DNA from: an uncultured Rikenellaceae bacterium
Lineage (GTDB): Bacteria; Bacteroidota; Bacteroidia; Bacteroidales; Rikenellaceae
Assembly: GCA_947054185.1 (NCBI GenBank)
Contig: CAMRVW010000059.1
Location: forward strand, 1-12,097
DNA: 12,097 bases
Direction: 5' to 3'
This document shows positions 6,687-12,097 of the stretch, piece by piece (the first letter of the stretch is position 1; every line of letters begins with the position of its first letter). A program made the translations under genes and the position numbers. A model generated the notes under the pieces. The model did no database searches and had not been told where the DNA came from. It saw only the letters and a program-made list of their open reading frames with translations.

Positions 6687-8582
6687 ATGGAAACCAACGA
6701 TTTGAACCGTACTGCCCCCGAGGGGCAATTCAGCGACACCGCTGAAAATACGACCGTTACCACCGCGCCGGCCGCCCAAGAGTGCGCCTGCCAGTCACAG
6801 ACAACCGCCGGCGAGCCGCTTTCCGAAGATGCCGACAAGGCTCTCACACCCGAAAAGCTGGCCGACAAGAGCAAAAACGAGATAGTGGCAATCTTCGCCG
6901 ACCTGCTCGAAACCAAGCCTGCCCGTGAGCTCAGAAAAGAGGTGGAGGCCATCAAGATAGCCTTTTACAAGGCCCACAAAGCCGAGTCGGCCGCCCACCG
7001 CGACGCATACCTGGCCGAAGGCGGCGAACCCGACGCCTATAAACCTGTCATCGACGACAGTGAAAACCGTCTCAAAGAGCTTATAGCCGTCTATCGCGAC
7101 CGCCGCGACACCTATCTTAAAGAGCTCGACAGCGCGCTCGACAAAAACCTCAAAGACAAACAACAAATCATAGAAGAGCTTAAAGAGCTCATCGCCGGCT
7201 CTGAGATAATGGGCAGCACGTTCAACGCTTTCCGTGAGCTCCAGAGGCGCTGGCGTGAGTCGGGCCCCGTGCCTGCGAGCCACTCTAAAGACATCTGGGA
7301 GACATACCACCTGCATGTCGAGAAATTTTACGACTATATAAAGATAAACAAAGAGCTTCGCGACCTCGACCTCAAGAAAAACTATGAGACCAAGCTGGCC
7401 CTCTGCGAAGAGGCCGAGTCTCTTTTGGTCAACGAAAGTTCTGTGATAGAGGCATTCCACCGTCTGCAAAAGCTCCATGAGCAATGGCGGGAGTGCGGCC
7501 CCGTGGGAGCGGAATATAAAGATGTGCTGTGGGAGCGCTTCAAAGAGGCGTCGACCAAGATCAACAAGGCCCATCAGGAACATTTCGACGCCATCAAAGA
7601 GGAGCAACAGCGCAACCTCAACCTCAAAAACGAATTGTGCACCAAGGCCGAAGAGCTCGCCGCCATGCCACGCGACACACGAAGCGACTGGGACAAAGCC
7701 TCTGAGGAGCTTATCGAGATACAGAAAGTGTGGAAGACCATCGGTTTCGCCCCCAAGCGCGACAACACACGCATCTATGAGCGTTTCCGCGCCGCCTGCG
7801 ACTCTTTCTTCGACAAGAAGCGTGAGTTTTTCCTCACCATGAAAGACGAGATGGAAAACAACATGCAGGCCAAGATAGCGCTCTGCATCGCCGCCGAGGC
7901 CATTGCCCAAAGCAGCGACTGGAAGAAGAGCACCGACGAGCTGATAGCCCTCCAGGCCGAATGGAAAAAGATCGGGGCGGTATCACGCAAACAATCCGAC
8001 GCCATCTGGAAACGCTTCCGCGCCGCCTGCGACACTTTCTTCAACCGCAAGAGCGAACATTACGCCGGTCTTGAAGGTCAATACACCGACAATCTCAACG
8101 CCAAAAAGGCCCTCATAGAAGAGATACGCGCTTACTCCCCCGCCGACAGCGACTCGCCGCTCGACAAGCTCAAAGAGTTCCAGCGACGTTGGACCGAGAT
8201 AGGCTTCGTGCCCGTCAAAGAGAAAGACGCCCTTTACACCGAATACCGTAACCTTATCGACGCCCGTTTCGCCGAGATACGCGGAGGAGAGAAAGAGCGC
8301 CGCATGGAGAAGTTCAAAGCCCGCCTCAAAGATGGCGACGACCGCCACGTCAGAAGCGAGCGCGACAAGCTCCATGCGCGTCTGCGTCAGATAGAGGGCG
8401 ACATAACACTGCTTGAAAACAACATCGGCTTCTTCGCCAAGAGCAAAAACGCCGAAGCTATGGTCGAAGACGTACGCCGCAAGATAGCCAAGTCGAAAGA
8501 AGAGATGCAGATAATCATCGAAAAGATAAAGATCATCGACACCGAAAACAAAAAGCAACAGGAAGAAAATGACAAAAAATAA
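6687..8582 (+). CDS. Multi-repeat DUF349 protein
   Basis: A 631-residue, highly charged, almost wholly helical protein without signal peptide or membrane segment, so cytoplasmic. It carries five DUF349 repeats, each marked by a Q/E-x2-3-W-x3-G signature. The tryptophans are at 189, 267, 349, 426 and 502, a spacing of 76-82 residues. The signatures read RRWRESGPVP, EQWRECGPVG, KVWKTIGFAP, AEWKKIGAVS and RRWTEIGFVP. The first 60 residues are acidic and low-complexity; the C-terminus (about 555-631) is a coiled coil ending in a Lys/Glu-rich tail. The molecular function of DUF349 is not established as far as I know. The last 14 nt overlap the start of pyrG, so expression is tightly coupled to nucleotide synthesis and, through yidC, to membrane insertion. 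Whether this is a functional link or only shared growth-related expression cannot be told from the sequence. Confidence 0.9.
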   Translation: METNDLNRTAPEGQFSDTAENTTVTTAPAAQECACQSQTTAGEPLSEDADKALTPEKLADKSKNEIVAIFADLLETKPARELRKEVEAIKIAFYKAHKAESAAHRDAYLAEGGEPDAYKPVIDDSENRLKELIAVYRDRRDTYLKELDSALDKNLKDKQQIIEELKELIAGSEIMGSTFNAFRELQRRWRESGPVPASHSKDIWETYHLHVEKFYDYIKINKELRDLDLKKNYETKLALCEEAESLLVNESSVIEAFHRLQKLHEQWRECGPVGAEYKDVLWERFKEASTKINKAHQEHFDAIKEEQQRNLNLKNELCTKAEELAAMPRDTRSDWDKASEELIEIQKVWKTIGFAPKRDNTRIYERFRAACDSFFDKKREFFLTMKDEMENNMQAKIALCIAAEAIAQSSDWKKSTDELIALQAEWKKIGAVSRKQSDAIWKRFRAACDTFFNRKSEHYAGLEGQYTDNLNAKKALIEEIRAYSPADSDSPLDKLKEFQRRWTEIGFVPVKEKDALYTEYRNLIDARFAEIRGGEKERRMEKFKARLKDGDDRHVRSERDKLHARLRQIEGDITLLENNIGFFAKSKNAEAMVEDVRRKIAKSKEEMQIIIEKIKIIDTENKKQQEENDKK

Positions 8583-10200
8583 CACCTCCAACCAAACCAA
8601 ATATGTCTTCGTAACCGGCGGCGTCGCCTCGTCACTGGGTAAAGGCATCATATCGTCATCGCTTGCCAAACTGTTGCAGGCCCGCGGCTATAACGTCACC
8701 ATACAGAAGCTCGACCCCTATCTCAACGTCGACCCCGGTACGCTCAACCCTTATGAGCACGGCGAATGTTACGTCACCGAAGACGGTGCCGAAACCGACC
8801 TCGACTTGGGCCATTACGAGCGCTTCCTCAACATACACACCTCTCAGGGCAACAATGTCACCACAGGACGCATATACCAGAATGTCATCAACAAAGAGCG
8901 TCGCGGCGAGTTCCTGGGCAAGACGGTGCAGGTGGTTCCCCACATCACCGACGAGATAAAGAGGTGCATCAAACTGTTGGGCACCAAAAACAAGTTCGAC
9001 GTGGTAATCACCGAGATAGGCGGTACCGTCGGCGACATAGAGTCTCTTCCCTATATAGAGGCGGTGCGTCAGATGCGTTACGACCTGGGCCCCGGCAACT
9101 CCATAGTGCTCCACCTTACGCTCATACCCTATATGGCAGCCTCGGGCGAGCTCAAGACCAAGCCCACGCAACACTCTGTCAAGATGTTGCTTGAAAACGG
9201 ACTGCAACCCGACATATTGGTGTTGCGCACCGAGCACGAACTCAACGACGACATACGCAACAAAGTGGCGCTCTTCTGCAACGTCGACCGCGACGCCGTC
9301 ATCGAGTCTATCGACGTGCCCACCATCTATGAGGTGCCGTTGCGTATGCTGGCCCAGAAACTCGACCTTGTGGCCATACGCAAGCTCGACCTCGAGCCCC
9401 GCAACATCGACCTCAAGAAATGGGAAAAATTCGTCGAGACGGTCAAAAACCCCACCGAGACCATCAATATAGGCCTTGTGGGCAAATACACCGAGCTGCC
9501 CGACGCCTATAAATCAATCTCAGAGAGCTTCATCCACGCCGGCGCAAGCAATAAGGTCAAGGTCAAACTTCAGTATGTCAACTCCGAACAGCTGAACAAA
9601 GACAACATCAGAGAATCTCTCGGCGGCATGTCGGGCATCCTTGTGGCCCCCGGCTTCGGCCCCCGCGGCATCGAAGGCAAGATACTGGCGGTGGAATATG
9701 CCCGCACCAACAAGATACCATTCCTTGGCATCTGCCTTGGCATGCAGTGCGCCGTCATCGAGTTCGCACGCAACGTCGCCGGCCTTGAAGGCGCCAACTC
9801 CGTCGAGGTGGCCTCGACCCAATACCCCGTCATCGACCTTATGGAAGAGCAGAAGGGCGTGACGGAAAAGGGCGGCACAATGCGTCTGGGCGCCTATCCA
9901 TGTACCCTTGAAAAAGGGTCGCATGCCTATGAGGCTTACGGCACCGAGCAAATATCGGAACGCCACCGCCACCGTTACGAGTTCAACAACAAATATTACG
10001 AATGCCTTGAAAAAGCGGGCATGCACCCCGTGGGCACCAATCCCGACACCGGCCTGGTCGAGGTTGTCGAGATTTCAGACCATCCGTGGTTCGTCGGCGT
10101 ACAATACCACCCCGAATACAAAAGCACCGTGATGGCACCCCACCCTCTTTTCGTCGCTTTCGTCAAAGCGGCAATAGAGTACACTCATAAAAACAAATAA
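8569..10200 (+). CDS. pyrG: CTP synthase (glutamine-hydrolysing)
   Basis: A 543-residue enzyme, nearly the same length as E. coli PyrG (545). It makes CTP from UTP, ATP and glutamine, the last step of pyrimidine nucleotide synthesis, in the cytoplasm. The N-terminal amidoligase domain has the P-loop GGVASSLGKG (17-26, Lys25), the DPYLNVDPGTLNPYEHGE segment that binds nucleotide and magnesium, and KTKPTQHSV in the UTP site. The C-terminal class I glutamine amidotransferase domain (from about 300) has the nucleophile Cys389 in GICLGMQ and the partners His514 and Glu516 in YHPEY. All key residues are intact. The ATG lies inside the end of the DUF349 gene (14-nt overlap, other frame), with AGGA a few bases upstream; yidC follows after 6 nt. 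Confidence 0.98.
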   Translation: MTKNNTSNQTKYVFVTGGVASSLGKGIISSSLAKLLQARGYNVTIQKLDPYLNVDPGTLNPYEHGECYVTEDGAETDLDLGHYERFLNIHTSQGNNVTTGRIYQNVINKERRGEFLGKTVQVVPHITDEIKRCIKLLGTKNKFDVVITEIGGTVGDIESLPYIEAVRQMRYDLGPGNSIVLHLTLIPYMAASGELKTKPTQHSVKMLLENGLQPDILVLRTEHELNDDIRNKVALFCNVDRDAVIESIDVPTIYEVPLRMLAQKLDLVAIRKLDLEPRNIDLKKWEKFVETVKNPTETINIGLVGKYTELPDAYKSISESFIHAGASNKVKVKLQYVNSEQLNKDNIRESLGGMSGILVAPGFGPRGIEGKILAVEYARTNKIPFLGICLGMQCAVIEFARNVAGLEGANSVEVASTQYPVIDLMEEQKGVTEKGGTMRLGAYPCTLEKGSHAYEAYGTEQISERHRHRYEFNNKYYECLEKAGMHPVGTNPDTGLVEVVEISDHPWFVGVQYHPEYKSTVMAPHPLFVAFVKAAIEYTHKNK

Positions 10201-10206
10201 TCTTCA

Positions 10207-12075
10207 ATGGACAGAAAAACACTCTTAGGTCTCATACTCATATTTGCCATCTTCTTAGGCTTCAGCTGGTATAACGGCAAGCAACAAGGCAAGGCAGCAG
10301 CCGAACGCGCGCGCATCGACTCGCTCAACAACATAGAGCAGGCCCGCCGACTCGCCGCCGAAGAGGCCGTCATAAGAAACAACGAACGCATAACGGCGCA
10401 AGACACTGCGGCCAGAACAGCCATAGAGACGCGTACCCGCATGCTCATGGGCGACCTGTTGTATAACGCCTCCAAAGGCACCGAAGAGTTCCTCACCCTC
10501 GGCAACGACAAAATAGAGGTGACCCTCTCCAACAAAGGCGCCATCATAAGCAGCGCCCGCCTCAAAGAGTACACCCGCTTCGACGGCGCACCACTCATTT
10601 TGTTTGATGCCGACGACAACATCTTCGACCTCAATGTGTTCACCAACCAGAGCATACACACTCAAAACTTCTATTTCAAACCTGTCGGCGGCTCCAAGAC
10701 AGTCACCTCGGGCCGCGACTCCATAGCCTATCGTCTCTATTTCGACACCGCCTCATACATCGAATATTGTTACTCGCTCTCTGCGGACAGCTATAACGTC
10801 GATTTCGATATCCGCTTCGTCGGCATGGATGGCATCATCTCGCCGATGCAGAGCGACATGACCTTGGAATGGAGCAACAACGCCCCCCAACAAGAGCGCG
10901 GCTGGAGTTATGAAAACCAATACACCACCCTCGCATACTCATACCCCGACGAGAGCGACATCGAAGAGCTGAGCGTTGGCAAGGGCGACGAGAGCGAAGA
11001 GATCTCCACCGGCATCAAATGGGTGGCCTTCAAACAACAGTTCTTCAGCGCGATACTCACGGCCGACGACAAATTTGCCAACGGCGACGTCTCATATCAC
11101 ACCCTGCCCGAGCAGAGCGGCATGATAAAGAACTTCAAGACATCGCTTAAGATAGATTACGACGCCCGCAGGACCGATTACGGCTTCAGCTTCTATCTCG
11201 GCCCCAACAACTATAAGATACTCAACTCGTTGGGCGCCAATTACCAGAAGCTCATACCGCTCGGATGGGGCATCATGGGGTGGATAAACCGACTCATCGT
11301 CATACCGACGTTCAACTTCCTGAGCAACTATATATCGAACTTCGGTTGGATAATCTTCCTTTTGACCGTCTTCATCAAGCTGCTGATATTCCCGTTCACA
11401 TACAAGTCGTACATGTCGATGGCCAAGATGCGTCTGCTCAAACCCGAGCTCGACCAGATCAATGCCAAATATCCCAACCAAGAGGACGCCATGAAACGCC
11501 AACAAGCCTCGATGGAGCTTTACGGACGCGCCGGAGTCAGCCCCTTGAGCGGCTGTCTGCCTCTGCTCTTGCAATTGCCGATATTGATTGCCATGTTCCG
11601 CTTCTTCCCAGCATCTATCGAGCTGCGCGGCGAACACTTCCTGTGGTCGACCGACCTGTCGTCATACGATTCGGTGCTGAACCTGCCCTTCAACATACCG
11701 TTCTATGGCAACCACGTCAGCCTCTTTGCCCTGCTTATGGGTCTTTCCATGTTCATCTCCAGCAAGATAAACATGGCCAACAACCCCTCGACAGGCTCAC
11801 AACAGATGCCGGGCATGACCTTCATGACACTCTATATGATGCCCATACTCCTTGTTGTGTGGTTCAACAGTTACTCCAGCGGCTTGAGTTACTATTATCT
11901 GCTCACCAACCTTATTACAATAGTGCAGATGATGCTCTTCCGCCGATTCGTCAGCGATGAAAAGCTTCACCGACGAATGAAAGAGAATGCCAAGAAACCT
12001 CGCAAAAAGTCTAAATGGATGAGCAGATACGAGGAGATGCTTAAAGAACAACAAAAACAACAACGCCGCAGATAA
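10207..12075 (+). CDS. yidC: Membrane protein insertase YidC
   Basis: A 622-residue inner-membrane insertase that places proteins in the membrane alone or with the Sec translocon. The N-terminal anchor is at about 5-22. A large periplasmic domain follows (about 25-350). The conserved insertase core has hydrophobic segments near 378-397, 449-468, 503-520, 538-554 and 559-577. Hallmark core sequences are FPFTYKSYMSMAKMRLLKP and SGCLPLLLQLPILIAMFRFF. The charged residue of the hydrophilic groove, Arg in E. coli (R366), aligns with Lys391 here; my recollection is that Lys is common in Bacteroidota. The tail (579-622) is very rich in Lys/Arg, in line with ribosome binding. The start lies 6 nt after pyrG without a clear Shine-Dalgarno, suggesting coupled translation. 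It is the last complete gene of the window. Confidence 0.97.
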   Translation: MDRKTLLGLILIFAIFLGFSWYNGKQQGKAAAERARIDSLNNIEQARRLAAEEAVIRNNERITAQDTAARTAIETRTRMLMGDLLYNASKGTEEFLTLGNDKIEVTLSNKGAIISSARLKEYTRFDGAPLILFDADDNIFDLNVFTNQSIHTQNFYFKPVGGSKTVTSGRDSIAYRLYFDTASYIEYCYSLSADSYNVDFDIRFVGMDGIISPMQSDMTLEWSNNAPQQERGWSYENQYTTLAYSYPDESDIEELSVGKGDESEEISTGIKWVAFKQQFFSAILTADDKFANGDVSYHTLPEQSGMIKNFKTSLKIDYDARRTDYGFSFYLGPNNYKILNSLGANYQKLIPLGWGIMGWINRLIVIPTFNFLSNYISNFGWIIFLLTVFIKLLIFPFTYKSYMSMAKMRLLKPELDQINAKYPNQEDAMKRQQASMELYGRAGVSPLSGCLPLLLQLPILIAMFRFFPASIELRGEHFLWSTDLSSYDSVLNLPFNIPFYGNHVSLFALLMGLSMFISSKINMANNPSTGSQQMPGMTFMTLYMMPILLVVWFNSYSSGLSYYYLLTNLITIVQMMLFRRFVSDEKLHRRMKENAKKPRKKSKWMSRYEEMLKEQQKQQRRR

Positions 12076-12080
12076 GAAAA

Positions 12081-12086
12081 AAGGAG
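12081..12086 (+). promoter_or_regulatory. Possible ribosome binding site of a gene starting beyond the window
   Basis: AAGGAG lies 5 nt past the yidC stop and 11 nt before the end of the window, with no start codon in between. It could serve a further gene of the operon whose start is just outside, but six bases alone are weak evidence. Confidence 0.3.
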
Positions 12087-12097
12087 AACTTTCAGGT

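Noticed and set aside
6795..7910. A 371-residue open frame antisense to the DUF349 gene
   Set aside because: The DUF349 frame has clear repeats and codon use. The antisense frame is open only because of GC-rich codon bias and has no family features.

Overview
The window reads as a conserved chromosomal segment of a Bacteroidota bacterium, most likely order Bacteroidales; a Muribaculaceae-like family is a guess from moderately high GC. Two things support this. First, promoter elements fit the Bacteroidota pattern (TAnnTTTG, in one case with TTTG 19 nt upstream). Second, the gene families are typical of the phylum: a large OstA-like protein, a lipoprotein-type folding factor, a multi-repeat DUF349 protein and a YidC with a large periplasmic domain. 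There is no transposase, integrase, phage gene, tRNA, rRNA or CRISPR array. Seven complete protein genes and one small unrecognised gene fill about 95% of the sequence.

Left half (about 250-6450, minus strand): an envelope-biogenesis block. In order of transcription it holds a CPBP-family membrane protease, a lipoprotein-like SurA-N/PPIase-related factor, a two-domain parvulin of the SurA type, a 95-residue single-pass membrane protein, and a 765-residue OstA/LptA-like protein. The last three are packed tightly (2-nt gap, then a TGATG overlap) and are surely one operon. The lipoprotein-like gene has a textbook Bacteroidota promoter and probably drives the block across a 265-nt, strikingly G-rich spacer. 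Together they look like a periplasmic outer-membrane protein and lipopolysaccharide assembly module.

Right half (6687-12075, plus strand): a divergent operon of a five-repeat DUF349 protein, CTP synthase (pyrG, overlapping the previous gene by 14 nt) and the membrane insertase yidC (6 nt further on). The two operons diverge from a 236-nt region (6451-6686) with candidate promoters in both directions.

The first 250 bases are the least ordinary part: a 20-bp perfect inverted repeat, a terminator-like GC hairpin and five copies of a short odd palindrome, GGCAGTGCC, next to the OstA-like stop codon. I see no clear new defence or mobile system. The best leads are this palindrome cluster, the small membrane protein, the G-rich spacer and an 18-nt promoter-region sequence shared by two envelope genes.
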